Origin: Gari tellinella
Lineage: Eukaryota > Mollusca > Bivalvia > Cardiida > Psammobiidae
Assembly (NCBI GenBank): GCA_922989275.2
Contig: OV277870.1
Span: forward strand, 72,294,579-72,358,578
Length of the DNA: 64,000 bases
Reading direction: 5' to 3'
In this document: in pieces, positions 55,101 through 63,831 of the stretch
Numbering within the stretch: position 1 is the first letter of the stretch
Layout: each line of letters opens with the position of its first letter
Notes under the pieces: model-generated
What the model was told of the DNA's origin: nothing
Database searches by the model: none
What the model saw: only the letters and a program-made list of their open reading frames with translations
Program-made: the position numbers and the translations under genes

Positions 55101-56900
55101 TATTTTTTCATAAAATGGAGAAAAAAAATATTATAGGTACCCGAATTAGTTTTTCTAAAAAATATAAATGTCTGCATAGAGAGTAACACATGTATAAATC
55201 AAATTACATAGGGCTTTAAAAAGGCAGGGCTGCCATAACTTGATAAATAAAATCCTAAGATTTCAATTTTTTTCAATTTTTCAAGCGCAATTCTCCGAAT
55301 AATACCTTTAAACCTTAGTCTATTTCTAGTTTTTAAGACACTTGATGCATAAAACAGGTTGAAAGTAAAGCAGAATGCGCCCGAAGGCGCATTCTGCTTT
55401 ACTTTCAAACTGCTTTAAGCTTCCATCTGTGAAATAAAACCCGAAGATTTCGGAAATAATCCGGAGAAATGGCAGCCCTGCAAAGGTTATATGATAACCA
55501 CTATAAAATGCTAAAATGGATTCAAATCCATACTGTTCAATCATCAACAATACATCACTATTCTAATCCTAGCCGCAATGTGCAGGTATGACCACATAAT
55601 TTAGCTTATTGCAGGGCTGCCATAAGTTGACATGAAAAATCCTAAGATTTCCCAATTTGCATTTTTCAAGTGCGATTTTACGAATTCTCGCATTTACCCC
55701 ATAACATGTTTCTTGTTTCGTAGACATGCGACTACTTAAAGCAGGCTGAAAGTAAAGCAGAGTGCGTCTTAGGGCGCATTCTGCTTTACTTTCAGCCTGC
55801 TTTAAGCTACCATGTACTGGGGAAAAATCCGGAGATTTAGGAAAAATCCGGAGAAATGGCAGCCCTGTTATTGACATGGAAAAAACCGGAAACATTAATC
55901 ATTGAGTGATGGTCAAAGGGAGGGAACTTATGCAAATATTTTGCATGAGTAGCCTCCATAAGACCATACGATTCTAAACTGTTGCGATGCCTCCTCAATA
56001 TATGTGTGCTTTTTTACATTGAAATGTAATTAAAGCAACTATAATATACTTTATTAACCCCTGAATGAAGAACAATACAAATGGGATAAAATGCACCATC
56101 GTACAGTGGAGAATCTGTTATTCTTTCCCGTTTAAACGCAAACGTACGCAAACGCAAAGCATTAAAACGTAGAAAAGAACAACTTTTAGACAATTCTGAT
56201 AATTCTTGTTTATCTTGGTGGCAAACAGTTTGGAGCCTGATCAGACGCCGGGTTACCCGGCGTCTGATCTGGCTCCAAACTGTTTGCACTGCAAATAATA
56301 GATTTAGCGTAAACGCGTTTATTGGGAAAGAATAACAGATTCTCCACTGTACAACGAGCCGATGACCAGAGCCGCAAGGAATGGAATGATGCTCCATATT
56401 ACTTTGGGTGGACGTAAATCCTTGTTATAAACAATAAAAACATTATAAAACAATTGCCAGGCTACCTAAATTGGCAGAGCATCCGTCATGTTTTTTTTTC
56501 CTTCTGCGCACGGGTTCGAAACCCGACCGAGTCCTTTTAATGCTAAATCTGTTTTTGTGTTTTACAGTCTCTTTAAAGCTGCAATCCTTCTCGTTCAGTA
56601 TCATTGAGTATTCTCGTGAGTATTCACAAGTACATAATAATATATATCAGGTGGGTTTTACTGGAAATGAAATGTATTGTTTCAGATCTATCGCTAATGG
56701 GTGTGTGCATTACGTTTCTGGAGCTCGGCCTGTACATCGTGTGTATCCTGGCCTTCATACTAGCCGTAGTAGTTCTCATTCTCACCATCCACACTAAACG
56801 ACAGATGGGTGGCGCTGGAGGAGCCCGCAAGAAAGTGGGCGCCAGGAAGGGCGCGCCAAGAAAGGGCGGCGCTCCACGGGTGAAGAAGGGATGGGCATAG
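46048..56900 (+). CDS. Leucine-rich-repeat type I membrane protein, 6 exons, 385 aa
   Basis: The exons are 46048-46135, 49239-49554, 51999-52221, 53288-53543, 53875-53934 and 56686-56900. Phases 1, 2, 0, 1, 1 join perfectly into 385 codons plus TAG. Residues 1-19 form a signal peptide. Residues about 30-260 hold irregular leucine-rich repeats, the clearest being LTSLDATMFANCTKIRFLSL and FTELPSGLFDYLPSLTELKL. A C-terminal cap follows (LDCTCDKLWFYG..VLCTSPTDYV..YYSNCV, about 263-306). Residues about 328-349 are one hydrophobic span and residues 350-385 a Gly/Ala/Lys/Arg-rich tail. No TIR or other signalling domain is visible, so it is a short-tailed LRR surface receptor or adhesion protein. Ligand and role are unknown. 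Introns 1, 2 and 5 carry large inverted-repeat elements. Confidence 0.84.
46175..47897. mobile_element. 1.7-kb element with long inverted ends in LRR intron 1
   Basis: AAGAAATAATAAATTCATAC at the left is mirrored by GTATGAATTTATTATTTCTT at the right. Matching blocks continue inward through ACCGAAGCAACG..GCCATATGACGTCA and TTTGTTTATATAGGGG (46380-46510 against 47520-47665), about 350 bp per arm. The spacer holds a C1 element (46798-47042) and no recognisable transposase. Confidence 0.82.
46798..47042. mobile_element. Element C1 nested in the 1.7-kb element
   Basis: GGGGCCCCGTCTTACGAAAT, a hairpin ATCCTGTCTTGAGACATC and its near-complement, ending CGTACGACGTTTCATAGTGA. Confidence 0.82.
47935..48070. 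repeat. Degenerate short tandem repeat
   Basis: AAGTCAC(A/T)A/ACAAGTT phrases recur from 47938 to 48045 with a period near 11-20 bp. A related tract (ACTTGCGACTAGTGACTGAT) lies at 47106-47160 on the other side of the element. Confidence 0.5.
48301..48490. mobile_element. Element C2, intact
   Basis: GGGCTCCAGATAAGGGGGGT to CCCTCTTATCTGGAGC. Perfect central hairpin CATTAGAATCGTCTC / GAGACGATTCTAATG. Confidence 0.88.
49000..49157. repeat. Fold-back with tRNA-like boxes just before LRR exon 2
   Basis: AAATATTCCAGCTC..GACTGAGATTCGAAC and GTCCCGGTCTGAGCTGGAAT are mirrored around TATCGACGT. It ends about 80 bp before the exon 2 acceptor. Confidence 0.5.
49239..49554 (+). CDS. LRR gene exon 2
   Basis: This exon has 316 nt, acceptor TTGCTTCAG, donor GTAAGT. 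It encodes GLYECSYTTLSSNSKIPLG..NPDCQRLRLTNVP and the first leucine-rich segments. An in-frame ATG at 49172 upstream of the acceptor also encodes a hydrophobic leader, so an alternative first exon is possible. Confidence 0.84.
49618..49815. mobile_element. Core-A11 MITE, hairpin deleted
   Basis: GCTAACCATTCACCTTTGAA to CTAGAGTAGAATGTGTTAA. One arm only (CAGTGCAGACCCTAATCAGG). Confidence 0.62.
49815..50103. mobile_element. Core-B1 MITE, decayed
   Basis: GCCTCTTAACGCCTTTATTT, ACTCCTCCACTAAAGAAAAT and GTACTTTCAACCTGCTTTAA, without the left arm. Confidence 0.5.
50194..50389. mobile_element. Core-A2 MITE lacking its hairpin
   Basis: TACAGTGGAGAATCTGTTAT to CAGATTCTCCACTGTA, but GTGCAAA joins CTGTTTGCCACC directly: one hairpin arm and the loop have been deleted cleanly. 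Confidence 0.88.
50694..51640. mobile_element. 947-bp fold-back with mariner-like ends in LRR intron 2
   Basis: TACGAGGGTAGTTCAAAAAG at the left and AACTATTTGAACACCCCTCGTA at its complement on the right. Arms of about 190 bp match with gaps (GATATATCATTTTAAAGA, ATGAACCTTAATGACCC). The TA edge and TACGAGGG..TTCAAAAAGTTTTGA ends resemble Tc1/mariner elements. The AT-rich middle has no transposase. Confidence 0.84.
51999..52221 (+). CDS. LRR gene exon 3
   Basis: This exon has 223 nt, acceptor TGTTTCAG, donor GTAAGC. It encodes NLNALDRLTIANGSIVSMDS through ..LPASLFQPQSKVVTMVLE, two to three LRR units. Confidence 0.84.
52378..52445. repeat. Core-A11 hairpin fragment in LRR intron 3
   Basis: AACAGTGTAGTCCCTGACCA and TGATCTGGGTCTACACTGTT around loop GGCTCCCATAGGAGCC. 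Confidence 0.7.
52560..53100. repeat. Dispersed repeat S, copy 1
   Basis: CATGTTAGGCCCGTACCTTA and TTAGTAAAACCCATTGAAAA, then TTACCTGTAATTTCACAC, recur in the same order at 61765-61925. Confidence 0.6.
53288..53543 (+). CDS. LRR gene exon 4 (last LRRs and start of C-cap)
   Basis: This exon has 256 nt, acceptor CAATCAG, donor GTACTG. It encodes GLELTSLDATMFANC, then ..FLSLGHNSFTELPSGLF, then LDCTCDKLWFYG.. up to PTDYV. A MITE starts about 30 bp after the donor and fills most of the 331-bp intron. Confidence 0.84.
53573..53815. mobile_element. Core-A4 MITE, 3' truncated, in LRR intron 4
   Basis: TACAGTGCTCCCTCCCTACA to CAGCTTGAATTCAGATCAAA. Only the left half is present. It starts about 30 bp from the exon 4 donor. 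Confidence 0.78.
53875..53934 (+). CDS. LRR gene exon 5 (end of cysteine cap)
   Basis: This exon has 60 nt, acceptor TTTCAG, donor GTAAGT. It encodes DKKAMVYYYSNCVTVPESCS, which supplies the final cysteines of the LRR C-terminal cap. Confidence 0.8.
54205..54647. mobile_element. Fold-back element with ATAA target duplication, LRR intron 5
   Basis: CTACGGAAGCCCATTGAGGC at the left and GGGCCCCAATGTGCTTCCGTAG at the right, flanked on both sides by ATAA. The arms consist of many copies of CTAAGTTCGAATTGTTGCCG, CTAAGATCTTAG and AACTTCTAAGTTC-type phrases. Confidence 0.88.
55224..55480. mobile_element. Core-B2 MITE
   Basis: CAGGGCTGCCATAACTTGAT to CGGAGAAATGGCAGCCCTG, hairpin at 55349-55419. Confidence 0.87.
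55612..55867. mobile_element. Core-B2 MITE
   Basis: CAGGGCTGCCATAAGTTGAC to CGGAGAAATGGCAGCCCTG, intact hairpin at 55735-55806. Confidence 0.89.
56102..56351. mobile_element. Core-A2 MITE
   Basis: TACAGTGGAGAATCTGTTAT to CAGATTCTCCACTGTA. Loop GCCGGGTTACCCGGC. Confidence 0.92.
56452..56545 (+). repeat. tRNA-like SINE fragment
   Basis: ATTGGCAGAGCATCCGTCAT (A-box-like) and ACGGGTTCGAAACCCG (B box with stem), ending GACCGAGTCC. The T run in the middle and lack of acceptor pairing argue against a tRNA gene. Confidence 0.45.
56686..56900 (+). CDS. LRR gene exon 6 (membrane span and basic tail)
   Basis: This exon has 215 nt, acceptor TGTTTCAG, ending in TAG at 56898. It encodes GLYIVCILAFILAVVVLILT as the membrane span, then a 36-residue tail rich in Gly, Ala, Lys and Arg (GGARKKVGARKGAPRKGGA). 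The joined phase from exon 5 is exact, though an extra small exon in the 2.75-kb intron cannot be excluded. Confidence 0.8.
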
Positions 56901-57016
56901 GCTCAGGAGTCATACCTATATTAACCATGTTTACTTTTGTTTTCCATGATTTTTGTGATTTTTCCAAGGACAGACGGTCCTGGTTACAAATTCTTCATCT
57001 ATAAAATTGTGTCAAT

Positions 57017-57221
57017 ACAGTATACGGTCAAGCCTGTGTTAAGCGACCACTTAGAACATGCTGAGTGGACAGTCTTATATAAACAACTGCTTAATGCAAC
57101 CAGGAGCGTAATTAGAGATCTAATGTACGTTCCTGATGCAACACATTTAGCAATAGCTTGTCATTGGAGATCGCCATGTCTTATCGTTTCAAGTGACTGA
57201 TTAACACAGGTTTTACTGTAT
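57017..57221. mobile_element. Inverted-end element related to B3, downstream of LRR gene
   Basis: ACAGTATACGGTCAAGCCTG with TGTTAAGCGACCAC is mirrored by GTGACTGATTAACACAGGTT and TTTACTGTA. Confidence 0.55.
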
Positions 57222-57700
57222 TCCTACAAGAAATAACAATCGGTGTCAATGACAGGAAGAAGCAAAGACCTAGATGAAAGTAAAGCAGCTACCAGACTAA
57301 ACACAGACAACAAACATTATTTTGAGCGGCCTTAGAGCAGAAGTTTACTACCGACATTTTTTGCATTTGCCTTTAATGCAAAAACTCAAAACTTTTGTAT
57401 GATAGCTTTCGTACTCTCTTTATGTATTTATTCTGTCCACATTCTAGTACTCTGGCACGCTCATATCAAGTGAACATGTCCGTGTTTCAACTTTAAAACG
57501 CTGTTAAGTCATTGTCATTCATTAACACATTCAATCCCAGAGACCAGTACATGTTTACTATTTTAAGATGTGATTTATTAGTCAAATAGCCGTTTAAAAC
57601 ATTTCATTTGGTGATGAAGATTGTTTTTTATTTGTGGAACAGACTTTTAGCTTTTAAAATCTGCAAAAAAACAAACACAAATATTGCAGTTTAGGTATCA
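57222..57700. other. AT-rich stretch, no gene seen
   Basis: No recognised repeat ends or coding signal. No clear AATAAA is seen soon after the LRR gene stop. Confidence 0.3.
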
Positions 57701-57921
57701 CGACACCTTAACAAACAGTTGCCCCGTGCAACCTGTACAGGCCCTTATCATAGTTATCTTGCAGGAGCCCTCTGATCAAGGCCTGCTCTGTTTGTCATTT
57801 TGCAATTTATTGTTAAAGTCAATGCTCAAATAGTCAAATTGGACAATACTAAATTGGAAATTGGAGTTGTCCATTAAAAAATCATAGGTTTTGAGTAATG
57901 ACGTTTGACTGTAATTTGGTT

Positions 57922-58171
57922 TACAGTGGAGAATCTGTTATTCTTTCCCAATAAACGCGTTTACGCTAAAACTATTATTTGCAGTGCAAACAGTTTGGAG
58001 CCAGATCAGACGCCGGGTAACCCGGCGTCTGATCAGGCTCCAAACTGTTTGCCACCAAGATAAACATGAAATATCAGAATTGTCCAAAAGTTGTTCTTTT
58101 CTACGTTTTAGTACTTTGCGTTTGCGTACGTTTGCGTTTAAACGGTAAAGAATAACAGATTCTCCACTGTA
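57922..58171. mobile_element. Core-A2 MITE
   Basis: TACAGTGGAGAATCTGTTAT to CAGATTCTCCACTGTA, in the opposite orientation to the 56102 copy. Loop GCCGGGTAACCCGGC. Confidence 0.92.
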
Positions 58172-58624
58172 TGATATGCGTTGTGTACATGTACGCTTAT
58201 TGCGATCGCTATCATGTCTTATATGTTCAGCATTTAAACAATTGTCTAACTCATATTCATTATTCAGAATAAATATGCATACTTTCAACTTATTTTAGTT
58301 ATAAATCTGTTTTAGTGTTAATAAAAATATCACAATTTGTTAAATTGTGGCTTATCTTTGAAATTTAACAAGAGGTTTTAGAAAATAGGAAAGCTTGTCA
58401 TTTTCGTAAAACTCACTGCATGGTAGCGGTGAAACCGTGAATATATTTCTGAAACAGTTTGAATTCAGATAAGAAGCTGCGTGATGCAGCATCGTCAGGG
58501 CATTCTGACCATATTTGGGAAAGCAATAGTTTCATGTAGTAGTAAACATCTATTTTCGGAACAGTAGCAGACAACAATCGTTGCATACGCCAATATTACT
58601 AATATGCAAAGATATTAAGTTCTA

Positions 58625-58877
58625 TTAACCCTTTCCCCCATAGAAGCGACTTTTAGCGTATTTAATTTATTCCTCCGCTGAAGAAAATAGTTCCAGTTTA
58701 TACCCTCAAGAACAATAACAATTACAAATATGTTATATAGCCTAGCAGATTTTAGCTTAAAGCAGGCTGAAAGTAAAGCAGAATGCGCCTTAGGGCGCAT
58801 TCTGCTTTGCTTTCAACCTGCTTTAAGTGGTCACATATCTTCAATACTAGAAACAATGCTATCAGGTAAAGGGTTAA
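58625..58877. mobile_element. Core-B1 MITE bounded by TTAA, intact
   Basis: TTAACCCTTTCCCCCATAGA to CTATCAGGTAAAGGGTTAA, hairpin at 58756-58827. Confidence 0.88.
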
Positions 58878-58934
58878 AGCTTATCATCAAAAGTAAACAT
58901 AAGCAAACAGTGCAGACCCTGATGAGATGCAGCG

Positions 58935-59229
58935 TTAACCCTTTACCACATAGCCTGTGTCTAGGTTTGAAAATAGGTGACTACTTAAAGCAGGCAGGGA
59001 CGTAGATTAAAGATTAAATCTACGTCCCTGAAGCAGGTTGAAAGTAAAGCAGAATGCGCCTTAGGGCGCATTCTGCTTTAATTTCAGCTTGCTTTAAGCT
59101 ACCACCTTCTAGAATTAAGAAAATATTCCTTCCGACACAAATTCATGACTGTACAGATTGGAATTATTTTCTTCCGCGGAGGATTAAATGGAATGCGCTG
59201 AAAGGTGCTTCTATAAGGTAATGGGTTAA
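58935..59229. mobile_element. Core-B1 MITE with a 36-bp hairpin inserted in its core
   Basis: TTAACCCTTTACCACATAGC to AGGTAATGGGTTAA. Within the left arm, 58995-59030 is a small palindrome CAGGGACGTAGATT / AATCTACGTCCCTG splitting AAAGCAGG from AGCAGGTTGAAAG. Confidence 0.85.
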
Positions 59230-59357
59230 GCGGCGTCTCAACAGGGTCTGTATTTTTTGCTACTTCATATGGAACGCCCTGATGTATGGACAAAAAACGC
59301 AGTGTCTTAAATCACCTTTATATCGGTACATGTATAATTTATCATTAATGAAATCTT

Positions 59358-59530
59358 CCAGCCAATAAACCTTGGGAAAGACCATTATGCACTACAAGAA
59401 ATAGTTTCTATATCCTAGCAAATGTTAGTTTAAAGTAAAGCAGAAAGTGCATTAGGTACATTATGCTTTACTTTCAAACTGCTTTAAGTGGTCACCTGTT
59501 TTTCAGAAACATGCAATGGGGTAATGGATT
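59358..59530. mobile_element. Core-B1 MITE, shortened
   Basis: Core-B hairpin GTTTAAAGTAAAGCAGAAAG / CATTATGCTTTACTTTCAAA with TGGTCACCTGTTTT and ATGGGGTAATGG. Confidence 0.65.
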
Positions 59531-59655
59531 TATGTGTTAAGGAAATATGCATACAAAGGGTTATCATGAGCTTCACTTCTGGCAAAAGAGCGCTATCTCA
59601 TAAAAGACTTTTACTGACAACACAGAGCTCACCAAGACACTCTCAGTAAAACAGT

Positions 59656-59902
59656 TACAGTGGAGAATCTGTTATTCTTTCCCGTTTAAACGCAAACGTA
59701 CGCAAACGCAAATCACTAAAACGTAAAAAAGAACAATTTTTGGACAATTCTATTTCATGTTTATCTTGGTGGCAAACAGTTTGGAGCCTGATCAGACGCC
59801 GGGTTACCCGGCGTCTGATCTGGCTCCAAACTGTTTGCACTGCAAATAATAGTTTTAGCGTAAACACGTTTATTGGGAAAGAATAACACATTCTCCACTG
59901 TA
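59656..59902. mobile_element. Core-A2 MITE
   Basis: TACAGTGGAGAATCTGTTAT to CACATTCTCCACTGTA. Loop GCCGGGTTACCCGGC. Confidence 0.91.
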
Positions 59903-59916
59903 TGCAGTGTAATTAA

Positions 59917-60362
59917 GATACAGTAAAACCTCGCTATTATCACCAATACATTGTGTGAATTATTAGGTGTTTAAGACAGATGGCTACTAAAGCAAGGTGA
60001 TAGTAAAACAGAAATAATTTGAAACAAAACATATCAAAACATAGTTTATTCCAATCTCAATTTACAAACATCTCATATCAAACAACATTCATAAATACAT
60101 GTACTAAAAAGTGTGTCTATGGTTAAATATGAAATCATATTTTACATATATATAGTTACAAGAATTCCATTATTACGACCACTGAAACGAATAGTAATTA
60201 ATAGTATTAATATGGGTGACAGCTTAAGACAAGATGAAAGTAAAGCAGAAAGCTCCTAAAGGAGCTTTGTGCTTTACTTTCATCTTGCTTTTAGCAGCTA
60301 ACTTCCGTTAAACCTTAGCTATAAACCTCATTAAGTGGTAGTAATTGCAGGGTTTTACTGTA
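59917..60362. mobile_element. Core-B3 MITE with internal insertion
   Basis: TACAGTAAAACCTCGCTATT to GTAATTGCAGGGTTTTACTGTA. One hairpin copy near 59990 is broken and a second (60222-60296, loop AGCTCCTAAAGGAGC) is intact, so two copies are merged or nested. Confidence 0.7.
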
Positions 60363-60384
60363 AGAAGTTAGGTCATACCAAGCC

Positions 60385-60533
60385 CCCAAATTTATAAAGA
60401 GTTTGAGTTGAGTCTGAGATTGTTCTCAAGCATTTGATTGATCAGATATGAGCTTTTGCTCCAATCTGACCAATCAAATGCTGGAGAACAATCTCAGACT
60501 CAACTTAAACTCTTTAAAACCTTTCGGGCTGGG
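60385..60533. mobile_element. Fold-back element E, copy 2
   Basis: TTTATAAAGAGTTTGAGTTG and CAACTTAAACTCTTTAAAAC enclose CTCAAGCATTTGATTGATC and its complement. Confidence 0.8.
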
Positions 60534-60967
60534 CTCAAGATAAGAGCAAGTGAACCAAACAATATCAATATTAAAACTTTATGACTCCACAAAACCCTAC
60601 AATGTTACTACTCTGCAAAGTCCTCTCTTTGAGATGATTTTAACCTATTACTTCATAGATACACATCACATTCAATTTATTCCTCCATTGAAGAAAATAT
60701 GTCCATATTTATACAGTCATGAATTATAGAATATGTACCATAAGAAATACTTTCTATATTGTAGGAGATGGTAGCTTTAAGCAGGCTGAAAGTAAAGCAG
60801 AATGGGCCTTAAGGCGCATTTTGCTGTACTTTCAACCTGCTTTAAGTGGTCACCCATCTTCAATAATATATTAAGGCTATGGATTTATGGGTTAATGAGA
60901 AGTCAAATCATAGGGTTTGGCTGAGAAAAAAGATGCTAGTATTTGAACTGCTTGTCATATCTGGAGC
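60529..60967. mobile_element. Element C2 split by a core-B1 MITE
   Basis: GGGCTCAAGATAAGAGCAAG to TGTCATATCTGGAGC. A core-B1 element occupies 60639-60895 exactly between two TTAA sites inside the C2 central hairpin. Confidence 0.84.
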
Positions 60968-61392
60968 ACTTACATTCCTTCAAACCAGACAAACAGATTC
61001 ATAATTCTATCACAGGAAAAAAAAAGTGTGACCCTTCAATTTAAATGATTTCAGTGCCACAGTCCCCTACATTGAGCAACATAAAATGTAACAGTTAAAC
61101 TTAAGAAACGAATAAAGATGCATGCACAAACTTTAAGACAAGCGGCAGCTTTACTCTTTCAATGCAGTACTGTCATCTACTAACCAATTGTTAGTATTTT
61201 GACTGCATCATGCGTAGTTCTAAAGTGAATAAAAATATTCATGGTGCACATGGATGGATTGTAAACCATGTGGATCTAGATAAAAGTTAAGTATATAATC
61301 ACTGAATAGCTAGTTAGACAAATAACATGCTATTAGTCAGCACTTAACATTTGCAAAGAATTAAGTGATTACTGAGCACTTTCAGCTTAAGG

Positions 61393-62024
61393 TTAACCCT
61401 TTCCCCCATAAAAGCACCTTTTAGCACATTCAGTTTATTCCTCTACTGAAGAAAATAGTTCCAATTTATACAGTCATGAACATGTATCATAAGAGTTATT
61501 GACTTTATTCTAGCAGATGGTAGATTAAAGCAGGTTGAGAGTAAAGTCATGAACATGTATCATAAGAATTATTGACTTTTTTCTAGCAGATGGTAGATTA
61601 AAGCAGATTGAGAGTAAAGTAGAATGCTTTACTTATCAACCTGCTTTAAAGACATTACATGAACAAGCTTGGGTGGTAACACCTACACCGTAGAAAGTTT
61701 GAGTCAAAGCATGGAGCCCATGCACTTACTCGGCTAGCGTCTAGGCAAAGAATCATTCAGGCGTCTCATGTGAGGCCCGCACCTAATATTTGATTGCTTG
61801 GTTAGTAAAACCCATTGAAAAACCTATTGAGATCTATTATGTAAGGGCCTCTATTCAAAGCCTTAGATGGCTGAGCCGTTACCTGAGCAATTTTCACGTG
61901 ACCTACCTGTATTTTCACACCAAGTGAGAACAATGAGGGGGGAATCAGTGAATGGACTGGCTTAATGTCTTTAAGTAGTAATCTATTTTCAAAACTAGAA
62001 ACAGGCTATGAAGAAAAGGGTTAA
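61393..62024. mobile_element. Core-B1 MITE with a 73-bp duplication and a nested repeat S
   Basis: TTAACCCTTTCCCCCATAAA to ACAGGCTATGAAGAAAAGGG then TTAA. Units 61472-61544 and 61545-61617 are direct copies. Dispersed repeat S copy 2 (GTGAGGCCCGCACCTAATAT, TTAGTAAAACCCATTGAAAA) lies at about 61660-61980. Confidence 0.78.
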
Positions 62025-62219
62025 AGTTCAATTTGACCTGACATCAGTGACCAACCAGTAAGGAGAGTGGACAAATAAAAGTTGTGGGATGGACGGACAA
62101 ATAGACAGAGAAGACATAATGTGACACTCAACCTCTGCCATATAAAAAGGATTTTATGATATTTATTTAAGTCAGAGAGCAGAGAAAGCTAGATACAATG
62201 TATAGTTGTTAAAGCAGAA

Positions 62220-62550
62220 TTTTATGAAAGGGAGATAATTCTGGAGTGTCTATGGAAATCTTGCTGGTTGTCTAACTTGACCGAGACATTCTGACCATGT
62301 ACATGTTGGCCAAGTTGTTTCAGTACAAAACGAAATTAGTTTAATGGAAGGAAGAATTTCATGAAATAAGGGGGGTAGACCATTCTGTAGAGTCTGGTAG
62401 GGCAATCTTGCTGGTTATTGATCTTGATTGAGACAATCTGGCTACATACATGCTGACCAAGTTGCAAAAGGACTTGATTACATTTGTTATAAAGTGGACA
62501 CACAAAAGTTCACAGGTGGGTGGAAAGACACACATCATCATAACTAAACA
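62220..62550. repeat. Two direct units of about 145 bp
   Basis: ATCTTGCTGGTT..CTTGA..GAGACA(T/A)TCTG..ACATG(T/C)TG(G/A)CCAAGTTG occurs at about 62258-62315 and 62404-62464. Confidence 0.55.
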
Positions 62551-62614
62551 CATCCCATTTGATGAGAAAATGAATTAACTAATCATAGTCATAAGAGAAA
62601 CACAGCAAACACCA

Positions 62615-62803
62615 GGGCTCCAGACAAGAGGGAGTAAACTGAACAAAATCAACATTTTCTCACTCATTTCAACACCATATCCTATCGTGTTACTACTCAT
62701 TAGAATCGTCTCTTTGAGACGATTCTAATGAATAGTGACACCATATGGTTTAATGCAAAAATAAAGATTTTAGTTTTTGAAATACTCCCCTTATCTGGAG
62801 CTC
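62615..62803. mobile_element. Element C2, intact
   Basis: GGCTCCAGACAAGAGGGAGT to CTCCCCTTATCTGGAGC. Perfect hairpin CATTAGAATCGTCTCTTTGA. Confidence 0.88.
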
Positions 62804-63042
62804 TGAAACACCCAAGTCTAACATCTTGAGCTCTTCTGTTGTACATGATCAAACAGTCAAACTGGTGTTAAGCAGTCATTTAGTATGGATATCTCTAAAG
62901 AAAGTGGCTTCTTGTATATGCTCATATATAATGGAGCTTTCAAGAGTTTGTCTAGAATTAATCTATCATCATGTTTTTTAAAGATGTCTCCATGGAGATT
63001 CTTTTAAATTGCATTTTAACACAAATTTCACTGCATGATCCT

Positions 63043-63293
63043 TTAACCCTTTGAACCCTAGTCCCGCATATAGGCGTCCTTTTCAAACAGTGTACGTGTG
63101 AATAGTACACTTGTCCTGTGCAAACAGTGAAGACCCAGATCAGAGGGCTCCGAAAGGAGCCCTCTGATCAGGGTCTTCACTGTTTGTCATATTGCCAAAA
63201 ATGGACAAAAACAACCCTTAAAAGCCAGAAATGGACTAGACTAAAATCGAAACTGGAATTGTCCATTTAAAGTTTCAGGGAGGAAAGAGTTAA
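63043..63293. mobile_element. Core-A11 MITE, intact
   Basis: TTAACCCTTTGAACCCTAGT to AGGGAGGAAAGAGTTAA. Hairpin CAGTGAAGACCCAGATCAGA with loop GGCTCCGAAAGGAGCC. Confidence 0.9.
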
Positions 63294-63594
63294 ACGCAAA
63301 ACATAAAAGAGCAGATAAATTAACCATAAAATACATACACACGTGATTTATTATGACAGCAAACCCTTCCCCTGTGAATAGTATATACTGACGCTCTTTT
63401 AAAGTAAGTGTTGACCCAGATACATGTATTGTTCGACAATATTGACCCGACGTTGGTGTCCTCTATTAGCATAATTTCACACTTTGTTGCATTTCTAAAT
63501 ATATCTTCGGAACACTTTGTTATCATTTATACCAGAACGCACATTGTAACCACATCGGCACCGAGAAAATATAGCATTGCCCGGTTCCACAAAT

Positions 63595-63690
63595 ATCGAC
63601 AGGTATTTAGCGCAAGTGGTAAGGAAGACGACTATACATTATTTTCCTGAACAGTCAGTGGTTCGAATCCCATGGAATACTCGTCCATTT
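63595..63690 (+). repeat. tRNA-like SINE fragment
   Basis: TTAGCGCAAGTGGTAAGGAA (A-box-like) and GTGGTTCGAATCCCATGG (B box). No closing acceptor stem. Confidence 0.4.
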
Positions 63691-63831
63691 TTTCACTATT
63701 TTTTTTTTTTAAATCTATACTGTTTCTTTTATCATACAACATCTATTTTGATTGGAACACGATTCTTTTGTTATTTTTAAAAACATTATGTCATAGCGTC
63801 TGTTTGGTCTATAAAATAACATTTTATAAAA

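Noticed and set aside
56937..57200. An 87-codon frame after the LRR gene as a further exon.
   Set aside because: It follows an in-frame stop and falls on an inverted-end repeat; it is more likely 3' UTR and transposon.
19341..59902. Reading frames of 60-130 codons with many Arg/Lys and a shared SVILSRLNANVRKRK phrase, on both strands in many places.
   Set aside because: They are translations of the core-A2 MITE, open on both strands because the element is short and palindromic. No start context, splicing or independent conservation suggests a protein.
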